A stretch of DNA of 64,000 nucleotides, taken from NCBI GenBank assembly GCA_012932295.1, contig JAAONU010000019.1:21151908-21215907 (forward strand). The letters run 5' to 3'. Each line of letters opens with the position of its first letter. Positions within the stretch are counted from its first letter, which is position 1. The position numbers were made by a program, and so were the translations under genes. Below are positions 47,591 to 60,100 of the stretch, piece by piece. The DNA comes from Cyclina sinensis (Eukaryota > Mollusca > Bivalvia > Venerida > Veneridae). The notes beneath the pieces were generated by a model. The model was given only the letters and a program-made list of their open reading frames with translations. It was not told the origin of the DNA and ran no database searches.

Positions 47591-49715
47591 TTGCCTTTAA
47601 GATTTAAACAAGGGGTACTTGTTTTGACAAACTGTATGCCATGGTGTATGGTTGTATTGTGAGTTCTCGTGTTGATGAAGGTGAAGGCTTTGTGCTCTGT
47701 AATATTTCATGCAGTAATGAATGTTGAAGTTTGTAAGAGCTGTTTTGAGATAACATCTTTAAGTACACGGTCTGTCGGTCCAACTGAGAGAACAAAAATT
47801 ATGAAGTTGTGTTGTTTTTTCCTTTTGGAATGTAATATAAAAGGGAACATGTTGGCCATGTTATGAGATTACCAACAATGTGGTAAAATTACACATTTTT
47901 TTTTCACTTTCAGATAATAGACTGTTTTGAAATTACTTTTGTATACTTTTTATTGCTCTCTGGCTACCAGAAAGTACTGTAATAGTGGAATAAACTTAAG
48001 AAGAAAAATATATATATATATAGCATTTTAATAATCATTTTCACGTAATGGACATCAAACCCTGTAATATGTAACAGGCAGTATAGGTGCCAGGTTGTTT
48101 TGTGATTCATAGCAATGTTTCAGCAGCCTTCAAAGACATAACTTGCATTTTTCAAAGATGCACTTTGTATAAATCAGAGAAGGCAAAAAAAGATCATGTG
48201 TTTGCAGAAAGGGATTGTTAGCTTTTGACATAAAGTTGGCCAGCTTGTTCATTTGGTCACATCACATATTATCTATTCACATTGCTGAATTTGCTCCATG
48301 GTCATTTGTTAATAGTAGGCTGAAAAAATTTAATCTAGTCAGAAAAGCAGATGCCTAGCTACCAACTTTTTCAGCCTTGTGCTGTCCTAGCTATTGTTTT
48401 CAGCCCTTAGGGTCAGGGGTCAAGCTCAAGGCTGCACATACTTTGAAAACAGTTTTCAATCCAACTCCAGAACAACTGCACCCAGGACCTTTAAACTTAA
48501 CATGATGGTTGGACATGATGATAAGATAAACACTTTTATATTTGGGCCTACAGGGTCAAGCTTTAAGGAGCCTACACTTTAATAACAGTTGAACCCACAC
48601 TTTGATTTCAGTCAATATCTTTGACTGCTTCCAGGACCTTGAAACTACCAATGATGATAAGGCATGATCAATAAATCATGAGTCAGTCTCTCAGGGGCAT
48701 GCAAGGTGAAAATAATAGTTTCTTATCCATAACTCAAGAACTAATATATATACTTGGAGTTCCCTCAAATTTTACAAGTTAGCTTTTACAAGTAAGTTAA
48801 CAAGGAATTTCAATTCATTAGTTGTAAACTCGGGATCCTATTGTTAAAGGCTAACAGGGCTGAGTCAACATTCATTACTGACTGGGGATTTCTGAGCATC
48901 GGTGTCAGTTTGACAGCTCTTTATAAAGGTTAAAGTTTCAAGCCTTCTTACCATAATGCTCATTAGGAATTTCATTTTAAATGTGACATGTTCAACCCTA
49001 CTGATTTTCCAGCAGTGCTTCCTAAAAGTAAGGATAAAGAGAAAGATCCAGAATTTCAGTTGCATAATACAAAGATATAACGAGTTTCAGATTTAAACTG
49101 TTTAAAGAGCAGTGGTCAAGGGGTTAGACCAGAGTTTACCAGTTCCAACCCCACTAGTGATTAAAGTCTACCGTGGCTTTCAGCATTCCTCTTTTTCGGC
49201 ACAAGTACTTGTTTGAACCCAGAAGGCAGTCATCCAGAGGGTTTAATATGTTGCAAGAACTTGCTTCTCAATTGATGTAAGATAAGTCTGTTTAAAATAA
49301 ATTTATATTGTATTCATAACAAAGAAAAGATTTTTGTCAAATATGGTGAAGATGCTTGCCGTCTAATTCCGAAGATGGAAAGAAAGATTTTGGAAGATAA
49401 TGCAAAAATAATCAAAAATTTACCTGTAATTGTTTTTGAAAAGAAGTTATGACATGGCTTTGATCTGTAAATTAAAAATTATTACCTCTTTAAAATACTA
49501 ACGCTAAAAAAAAGGAAAGAAGAAAATTACTCCCACCAAAGGCTTTAATTTGTAACATCCATGGTGTTTTTGAAGGGTGAGTGACTGTGGTTATAATTTT
49601 ACTAACATCATTAAGAAGATGCTTTTTATTTTCAACATGGTCACTTTTAGTTTTATCTTATTTTTACTGTTATGTAGGTGCTTATTTATTTAAAGCCAAA
49701 GTTACTGCTTTTTTT
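47591..49715. other. Intergenic DNA with repeat fragments
   Basis: No exon was supported. It includes an AT run at about 48010-48021 and diverged fragments of the preceding array near 48400-48620. The small ORFs lack domain or splice support. Confidence 0.4.
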
Positions 49716-50560
49716 AAAGCTCATCTGAGCACAACATGCTCAAGTGAGCTTTTGTAATCATCCTGTTCATTGTTTTAGCTCCTTCTAAACCACTTGGTCA
49801 AATGATATAATTTTGCATGGATATTCCAAGAATGTGCATCCTTAAATCCTAAGTCATTTATGGACTTAGTTGTTATTCGGTGGGATTAAAATAAAAGAAC
49901 ATTGTATGTCAATTGGCATCGTAATTTACAAACTTATAGCTGAGTTATAAGCCATTTGTCTTACAAATGCTGGCAGTATATTAATTGGAGGTATACCTTG
50001 GTAACCAACACAAATATGTATCATCAGTAAAGAAAAGTGCAGGCATCCAATTTGTTCCAGTCAGATCAATAACACCAGAGTTACGGCCCTTTGATTTATT
50101 ACTATACAGTTTATAAGGCATATAGACATATATTAAACTTAATTTATGTCACTCAACACAAGTATATATATTCAGTAAAGAAGAGTGCAGGCTTCCAATT
50201 TGTTCCAGTCAGATCAGTAACACCAGAGTTACAGGCCTTTGATTTATCACTATACAGTTTATTAGGCATATAGACAAATATTAAACTTAATTTATGTCAC
50301 TCAACACAAGTATATAATTTATTTCATATTCAGTAAAGAAAAGTGCAGGCATCCACTTTGTTCCAGTCAGATCAGTAACACCAGAGTTATGGCCCTTTGA
50401 TTTATTACTATACAGTTTATAAGGCATATAGACAGATATTAAACTTAATTTATGTCACTCAACACAAGTATGTATATTCAGTAAAGAAAAGTGCAGGCAT
50501 CCAGTCAGATCAGTAACACCAGAGTTATGGCCCTTTGATTAATTTTCTGTACAAAATATT
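49716..50560 (-). repeat. Array of ~165-bp units starting with AGCTCATCTGAGC
   Basis: The left end resembles the 28735 element. Units containing GAAAAGTGCAGGCATCCA and CAGATCAGTAACACCAGAG recur near 50034, 50178, 50338 and 50487. The 50090-50480 part is highly uniform, so the expansion is recent. Confidence 0.65.
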
Positions 50561-53500
50561 AATAAGGTATATATACTTTTATAGGGGAAACTTATTAAAA
50601 CCTTTTTGCTTTTCATAGGGCATTGAAACTTCCCAGGGGTGTCCTTTTCATGAACCTCTACCAAAATTCTTCAGGTAGTTCCATTTTGTTTCGAACTCTG
50701 ATTGCTATAACAACCAAAATTGAAAAAAAAATGAAATTTCAAAAATCATATCTTAAACCATAAGGCCTTCAACAATGATATTTGGTATGTGGCAACCCCT
50801 TATGCCCCTTGGATCAGGGGTCATGTTTTATAAAGAAATATTTAGGAAAACTCTTCTTTTCTGAAATCACATATCAAGAGGTCTAAAATTTTCCCTCAAT
50901 TCTTGCCTGATGGATTTAAATAAAGATTGTTCAAAGGTGGCTGCTTCAGCCATATTGGCTTGGGGTGAGATGTTTAACATAGACTTATATAGCCAAACAT
51001 TTTTATCAGAACCTTGAACTTGAGACTTGTGAAAATCAGTATATTATAGCATTGTTATTTTCAACCTCTACTAAGATTTATCATAATTATAATGTTTTTA
51101 GGTCATTATTTGCTCCACCCCAGGTGGTACATGTTTTACCCTAGAAATAAATAGGTAAATTGTTCCTACGTATAACACAAGGCCCAGAGTTGTAAAATTT
51201 GGCACGAAGCCCAGAGGACCTGTTAGTTTTCCTGGTTGAGGATCTGATTTCTAGCATTGTTTGTCAGGTTCTGTAGATAGTTTCTTATAGGTTTCAGTTA
51301 ACTTGAAAATTTGAAAAAGAAGATTTTAAGATTATCATGATAAGGTAAATGTGTTTTACTAACCCATCTCTATTCCACACACTGTCAGTAAAGTATAAGG
51401 CTGTCACATTTGAAAAACTGCTGTTTTTAAGCATTCATAGAGTGATTAAATTTTTTATGCCCTGGAGGGAGCATATTGTTTTTGGTCTGTTTTCCTATTT
51501 GTTTGTCTGACTGTCTGTTTGTCACAAAACTTTAACTTTGACAATAACACGGAAGTCCTTCGACCTACAGCCTCCAAACTTCACAGGTGCATGCACCTTA
51601 ATGAGCTCTATCCTCCAGACCCACTTATGCAGGGGCATGGCATTCATTCGAAGATAGCATAGCGTTTGTTTTTCCGTTTAAAAATTGTCATTGTTTTTAA
51701 CAGACATACCATATTTGCCAACAGCTGTCAGACCAATCTCTTTAATATATTTAGGAGAAAACTTTTTATTGTTTGAGAATAATTGGTAGAAATGACTGCC
51801 TAAATTTTAATGAATCACAGAAAACTTTATTTAAGGAAAAGAAGTTGCATTGATTATCTACAGAGGTTTAACCTCTGTAAATTTGATTAAAATTATTCTT
51901 TATTATCATGAAAAAATAGCTATGACAGTGCTGGCTTGAAACATCTTTTCAGTAAAATACAGCTTTCATGTAAATGTAATTATTACAGAATTGACCTGTT
52001 AAGGTAAATTACAAGATATTTAGCAACTATTTTTGTATAATATTTTGAATGCTAATGTAATGATGCTTTGGTCTAGCTCTGTTATACTGCTGTTAAGTGC
52101 TTGTGTTTTCCCTGAACCTTCAGTTGTCTGTATTTTAATTAGCAGTTTAAGAAAGCCCTGAGAAAGAAACTCTAAATCAGAAACTTGTGATCAGCATATT
52201 ATTAAACTTCAGGAACTGATAGCAGATTTTAAGTATTTAAATTTCATGGTGAACTAATTAAAATAAGCTAAAAATAAACCATAGCTTTTCTTTTTTTTCA
52301 GATAATTAACCGAAATAACATCTTTATCTTCAGAAATTATCAGTAATTTGAGATATTCCAAGTTAATTAAACCAGTGTAATACTGATTTTTTCCAGGATT
52401 ATGCCAGGTAGGGTTAGATTTATTGATTCAGCTGATAAAAGGCTCGTTTAAGATGATAGATATTTATAAACATTGCATCCTTCAATGATGTAACAAGGAA
52501 GTTGTAAAGATGCATTGTTTAAAATTTTAAACAGTTTCAAGGATGTTTTTGTTTTGAAAACAGTTTGAAAAAAAAATGGCCAAAAGTATGACTTCTGCAA
52601 ACAGGAAAATACCTCACATAAGAAAGCATTCAAGGAAGTGAAAAAGAATTGATAACTTTGAAGAATGTAAAACAGAGACTTCAGTTATTGAAGAAGTTAG
52701 TGCATTTTAAAATGTGTGGAAGCTAATAAATGTTATCAATACCAAAGCTTGCAATAGATGACCTCTTGTCTGTAGGTCACTGGGTCAAGGACAGTTTAAT
52801 AGATTTACAGTAGCCAAATACTGATGGATTGAAGCTTGTGTCAGAATGAAAAACTCGTGAGAAAGTTAAGGGTCAAAGGAAAAAGTCACTATAACCTTTT
52901 ATTTTAGTTTCATTGATTGCTAGAAGAAACTAGATGTAATGATGGATTAAGATGTAAGTTATGATTTAACTGCCTGCTTTCTAGCAGTTGTGACATTTAT
53001 TCTGTATTTTGTTTATTTTACACCAGACAGGAAGCAATGTTAGGGAAGTGCTACAGTTTGAAAGTTACCCAGATGTGAAATCAATCTGATAGTCTTGTAA
53101 GAAAACAGGAAAGTAAGGAATTAATTCTAAGAGAATTCTTGTTTGAACAGAAGGATGAAATCAGTTCAGAGAGGGATTGATTCCAAACTATTGGCAGATT
53201 AATTGCTGGCACTTTCTAGTTTATTGATACAGAATGTGAAAGATAGTTTCCTATTTTCTTGACTTACGATCATCAATTATAATGATGTAACGAGAATTCT
53301 GCACAAACCTTAACCTAACACAGTGGTCTGTTTTTCTATTCTGGAACTCTAGCCAGCTATTTGATGAACTTTTGTGTCAATATTTTTGTGTGTAAGCTAA
53401 TATAATATAGATATTGTATGGTGATGTTAATATTAAGTTGAATATTATAATGATTGATAAAACTGGAAGTATAAGCTACTGCTGCTGTTGCAGGTTAATA

Positions 53501-54189
53501 TTTGTAATTAAAAACAAAATTCCAATGATAATACTGTCAGCATTTCTCTTACAGAAAAATTATAAGCATCAATAAATCAGGTTTGATGATGATGGTGATG
53601 ATGATGATGTTGCATATATTCTGATGATATCTTTGTTATAATTATAACAGCTTTAAGAACAGTCTGAGTTGAATAAGTTAAAGCTTATTATTTGATATTA
53701 AAATGTGAGACAAAATACTCATACATTAACAGTCATCTGTAGTTGTCAGGTACTGGTAGTTGGTATAATTTATTCAGATGTTATACCTTGTGTATTTCTC
53801 TACTGTCTTTGTGCTAGCCTAATTAACATCGGTGCATAGGACTACAAAGGTCAACAGGATTTTTAAATTTACAGGATTAGCCTGAAATTTGTACTGCATT
53901 TTTGAATGATTAGATAAATTTATCTAATTTTTTTGCCAGGTTTTTTTTAAAACTAATGTTCTTCAAATGTTGATGCATTAATGAGGCATCATCTTTAAAT
54001 CATAATGATCATAATGTGAATCAAAATCACTCCTATTACACTGTATGTATATGGTGATTTTTTTATGTGAGATATTTTTTTGTTATTTTGTTTGACTTTG
54101 AAACTTGAGTGCACAACTGTGTAGAGGGAACTCAGATGTGAGTAGAAATTCTGTAACAAGGAGATGGTATCCTGTGAAGTGACAGCATA
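50561..54189. other. Intergenic DNA upstream of the SLC13 gene
   Basis: No exon was supported. A fragment starting TTTTTTATGCCCTGGAGGGA (about 51452-51640) is the truncated head of an array element. A GATGAT microsatellite lies at about 53587-53610. The SLC13 promoter and any non-coding exons must lie at the right of this interval. Confidence 0.4.
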
Positions 54190-57100
54190 ATGGGTTTTCT
54201 ACGAACCATTTGGACTTTACGGAATATAGTGATTGTGGTTGCTACACCTCTGCTGTTGCTGCCATTGCTGTTGAATGGGTCAAAGGTAAGATCATTTAAA
54301 TCCCACTTTACTGAATCCTGAACAATTTGATTTCCCAGAACAATGTGGTTGGCAAGACAGCTTTGTCAGAACAATTTCTTAGAGATTATTTAGTGGTTAA
54401 AATCATTGTTGATGCGTGGCAATGAAGATAGATGCTGGAAACCCGAATGAATGTTCAGAAATCATGTAACAGTAAGAAATAGTGAGTTGTTTCACTTCTT
54501 AGATGAATATGAAACTACAGTATAAAGGAGTTACATAATTATTTCTTGTTACATTTTTTTTTAAAATCGTTAACTGTTTTGAACATTACTTGGACCTACC
54601 AAAAGAAATATATATCCGTCTAAAGTAAAGGTATCTTGATTTTGGATATTTGATAGCTTATATAATATGTGTTTGGTTTCTGATGCAATCTTAAGTAAAC
54701 TTGAAAGTGAAATTATTCTTGAAAATATATGGGTATCTAACTTTTTCTTTGCTGGTTTGATTTCATTTAAATATATGCTAATAGCTGTATGTTCTTCATC
54801 TCTTTTTTTAATTCAATAAATTCAGTAATTTCATTAAATAATACAGTTTTGTTTTTAGTCATGATCTGTCAAGAACCAAAGTAGTTGAATAGCACCTGAA
54901 ACGTTCATTGATATATTCCATACTTTGCAGAGAAGATTCTGCCAAATTTTACTCCATAACACCTGGCTCAGATACACACTATGTATGCAAAACAGTAATA
55001 ATATAATCACATTGAGAAATGTCTTGAAATAATAGTATTGATTTTTTAGGGTATTTACAATAGGTAACATTTACAGTAGGGATATGTATGTATTTTTGTA
55101 GTAACATTTACAGTAGGGATATGTATATTTGTAGTAACATTTACATTAGGTACATGTATTTGTAATAATTTACAACAGTTATTTGTATTTGTAGTAACAT
55201 GTACAACAGGTAGGATATTTGTAGTAACATTCACTATAGGAATATGTATTTGTAGTAACATTTACTGTAGGTTAATTTGTTGTTTGTTGTAAAACTACTG
55301 TAAGAATATTTATTTTTAGCAACATTTACAATAGGTTTATTGATTTTGTAGCAACATTACAATAGGTGTGTGTACTGTAAGAATATTTATTTTTAGCAAC
55401 ATTTACAAAAGGTTTATTGATTTGTAGAAACATTTACAATAGGTGTGTGTACTGTAAGAATATTTATTTTTAGCAACATTTACAATAGGTTTATTGATTT
55501 GTAGAAACATTTACAATAGGTTTATTGATTTGTAGCAACATTACAAAAGGTGTGTGTACTGTAAGAATATTTATTTTTAGCAACATTTACAATAGGTTTA
55601 TTGATTTGTAGCAACATTACCATAGGCTTATTGATTTTTAGTAACATTTACAATGGATATACATGTTTGTAGTAACAGATATTATTATTTGTCAAAATGT
55701 TTCATCATCATGTTGTATTCCAAACATTTTAACCCTTTACCACATGGTTAAGTGTTAAATCTCATATGAGACCAGTGCAGATCCAGATCAGCCTGCACAT
55801 CCGTGCAGTCTGATCTGGATCTCCACTGTTCGCTTTTCAGTCAGAAATACTTTTATGGATATAAAAGCGAACAGTGGAGATCCAGATCAGACTGCACAAA
55901 TGTGCAGGCTGATCTGGATCTGCACTGGTCAAATATGCGTTAAAACACGTATCTATGGAGTAAAGGGTTAAGATCATAGAATCATTTTATATCAGAAATT
56001 CAACAGTTTTCAGTATAATAGACTTGAAAGGTTTAAACTAACTGTAAAATGTTCCTCATGTTTTCCAGCAATCATCTGCAGGCTTCTGCCTGATCTTAAT
56101 GGCAGTATACTGGGCAACAGAAGCCTTCCCCATTGCTGTCACAGCCCTTTTACCTGTCATGTTGTTTCCAATGACTGGTTTAATGACAGGCAAGGCTGTA
56201 TCCATGACCTACATTACTGTAAGTACGGTTATATACTTCACCATATTTAATTGTCACTCTTGATGACCATTGTTACATCAGTCTAGTGACAGGTTCTGAG
56301 ACACGTGTCTTAAAGTTCATTAAATATTTACTTATCAGCAAGACTTAATAGTTAATTTGTGCAGTAGACAAATGATTTTATCTTACAATTTACCACATCT
56401 GTACTTTAGAACAATAGATTAAGTTAAACAGAACCTTATTTTGCATTGATGATGGACTCAGGTTCTAGCCTGCACTCTTCACTAGAAGGTAGTTAGTGAG
56501 TATTATCTGTGTAAGAGAAGTGTCAATCATGGCATGTTGTTAGTATGGAAAGCATTATGTATCTTTTCACAGTGTTTGCATTTATGACAGGACTCATCCA
56601 TGTTGTTTGTTGGTGGACTGATCATGGCTGCAGCAGTAGAACACTGGAATATTCACAAGAGAATTGCTCTAAAACTGCTTCTCATTATTGGTACCGAACC
56701 TACAAGGTAACAGACAACTGCTGTTCAACTTTGTTTCTCTACTGTACATATATCTACTTTTCTTTTTCTTTTTTTTTTAATTTTCAGTGCAGTCATTTGT
56801 CAAAACCTGCTTTCTTATAGCAAAGGGTGTAGCTAATTTTGTGCATTAATATTTTGTTTGTGTGGTTCTGATCATGTTGTAGAGTTTGATGATACATTTG
56901 AGTGTAGGCATATTTTTTGCTTTCTTTAATTATTGACATGTGTATCCTGCTATTTTGGAGGTTAATAGTTGGTATGATGCTGCCATCTTGGTTTCTGTCC
57001 ATGTGGACAAGTAACATAGCAACCACTGCCATGATGTGTCCTATTGCTGGTGCTCTGCTCAAAGAATTAGAGAGAGGGGAAACAGGGGTGACAGAGGATG

Positions 57101-60100
57101 GTATAGGTGAGATGAATGCTACATGTGAATTTACATATATGTGAATGGAGTGCAAACATAAATATATGAGGGTCGTATGGAAAGTTTGTGCACAAATGCT
57201 CCAGAATTTCAGAACTTCTACTGAGAACTTCTCAAAATGCTATTAAATGTAATAGATAAATGTCTGTTTATACTCTGTGGAATAAAATGTGTCATAAGTG
57301 TGATGTCAAATACTACTTCCATAAAATTTTCCCAAATAAATATTTTTGTTTAAAAATAAACATAATGTGAAGGTATACCTGTACCAATTTAAAGTCAGAT
57401 TCATTATTACTGACCAAATAACATCACATCAGATTTTACCATTTGATCCATCCACTTTCCCTTCAGTGAAAAACTTCTACATATGGCAAGTAGTACTAGT
57501 TATATGCTACTCTGTTTCATGTAAACTGTTTTTACCCAATAAATACTTCATTCTGTTGTCTCCTTGAACAGTTCTAGTCATTTCTATGTCTTGTTTAAAC
57601 ACTAATCTGATTTGAAAAGGTTGGCGTGTTTTATTCAGAATCATCTACAACACTTTGAACTGCTCTGTGTGTTGTCTTCTTACACTGTGTGTACTCTGAC
57701 CTCTATGATTTCTTTCATATGAATTTATACAACTTTGGCTCAACAAAATATGTCAGTATTACACATTCTTGTACATTTTGCTGATGTACTAGTATTCATT
57801 ATGTCTATGCTACAACAAAATGGACACTCCTAGCAGACTATTATGAAACTTTTGGTAATTTATTGTGTAAAAATATTGCCAAAATTTCTTAAGCTCCAAA
57901 AGTGGGGATTGCTGTTTCCATGACAACTTGAGAAGGTTAATTCACTTTTCTGCTTCTCAGTAACAGATATTGACAATAATATATAGTACTGATAAAAAGC
58001 GTCTGTTGATCTATTTGCATCTTTTTAAAATTTAAATCTAAGGCTTTTGCACAAACTTTTTGGACAACCCTTATTTGTTTCATTAATAATGTCACAGCAT
58101 GTGATATTTTTAAGTGTTTTGTCCCGAAGTGTATTATTAAGCTCATTTTTTGTTGTATTTTGTGTGTGTCTAGTATAGTAATGGAATATCTTGTTAGAAA
58201 TGTATGCATACTCAAGCTTTGGTGATTCTGTAAATGAAATTCTAATATGATGCTTTCTCGTTTATAATTCATGTAAACTGTATTTGACTACTAAAGTTTA
58301 GGTGTATATATCAAAGTAGCCAAATATCTGTCATTATTTGAACATGAGAAAGTGTGGGCAGTATAAAGTTTTCTTTTAGCATGTCACAGTTAATATGTAC
58401 AACAGAACGTGCATGACCATTCACACACAACCTGACTTTTAATAGCCAACCCTTTCATTAATTATAACCAAAAATGTCAGTGAACAAATAGGGTCATTTG
58501 TTGAGTCATCTTCATTTATTGTCTGGTTGAAAAGTTCATTTTGACTTAAATAGTGTGCATTAAGATGGGTGATAGATAAACATATGACAGTGTCAGTTCA
58601 TATGAATTAATCTCTTGTATGTTAATGCATTTTATTACTAACTTAATAGAGATATAACAGGTTTTTCTAAACGTTAATGCATGGAGCAACTGTTAGAGAG
58701 TGACATGTTGTATGTTATTGTTGAGGTTATATTTTGTTTACTAAATGGTTGTGTATAAAATTTAATAATTTCTTTTAACTTTGCAGTTGTTAAACATGCT
58801 ACTAGATACGGTGCGATTTCCTACACTAACAAAGGTGCATATCAGCTCTGTAATCTATACTTGATACTAATTTTGTATGTTAAGAATTACATGTTCAAGT
58901 TATGTAAGTTTTGTATTTACATGTGCATTGTTGTTTGAAGTTTATAAATGTGAGTGTGATGAGCTTGTGCACTTTTTTCAGTTATGTAAAAAGAGGGCCA
59001 TGATGACCCTATATTGCTCACCTAAATACCATTGCTCTTACATGGCACAGCCAATGAAAGACATTCATTTCAGGGCAAGTGCCTTAAGTTACAAAGTTGA
59101 AAATGTGCAAGCAAAATGCATTTAGTTAAAATTGATATGCTGAATCTTAGAAAACAAGGAAGTAGGTCAAAGTCAGATTCATCGAATATTAAAAGTTGAA
59201 ATCTGCATACAAAACTGTAAATATTGTCCAACCAAATTTTACATATATTTATTTATATGTATTGACTCAGGTGAGGTAAATATAAGGAAAAATTAAAATC
59301 CTAATGCGTATATATGAACAGATATTTACAGATAGTTTAACTGATTATCGTCATATTATAAAGGATGGCTTTACCTTTTTTTCAAGGGAAACTCTGTTAC
59401 TATAATTTGATTTCACATTGCTTGATATCCATACCAAACATCATACTGGATACAGTTCTGTCAAAATGACATGACCTTTTTTTTATTAATATCATTGTAA
59501 CTCAAGTCTAAGTGTTTATTTCAGTCCTGTTAAATATGGCTTACTTTTCATGACACTGATTATTCAAATAAATGGTTGAAGAAAATGGTCTGTATTGTAA
59601 ATTAGCTTGGACTTAACGGGTCTCAGTAGAGCCTAGGGGCTACTTGACTTAAAATGAATTAGTCATAATTTAATTAGTGTGTCATACTGCTGAGAGTGAC
59701 ATAAGGCACACCTTATATTACAGCAGCAGATTAGTGTATTAACATTGGTCAAAAGTAGTTTTAATGAATACTAAGTGATGCACATTATAAAATCTTTTTT
59801 TTTATCAGTATTGTTTTGCATTTATACTTTCAACTCTGATCCTTCTATTTAGAAGGGTTTTTTTTTTTTTTAAAGAGGGTACATGCCATTCTTAAGGATT
59901 CATCAGTGAGTTGTTTAAAGTAAATGTTGCCTGAAAATTACTTCAGGTTGTGAAGAACAGCAGCTACAGAATCACAGTCTGAAACATCTAGACCCGTGTG
60001 AGACAGATATTGATACAGAGCTTGTTGTTGACAGGTATATATTTCCCTTCTGTTTACCAGTGGAGTTCTTAAGTACAAGCAAAAACTGTTTGTAAATGTA

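Noticed and set aside
53587..53610. GATGAT repeat as a coding acidic tract
   Set aside because: No supporting frame or exon borders; treated as a microsatellite.
56949..56972. Acceptor AATAG before TTGGTATG for SLC13 exon 4
   Set aside because: It gives the wrong frame; the acceptor ending GGAG at 56960 yields [15 protein letters not shown], matching the family.
57937..58272. 111-codon minus-strand ORF, considered as a transposase
   Set aside because: It extends across the right end of the mariner-like element and has no DDE/D or helix-turn-helix signature.
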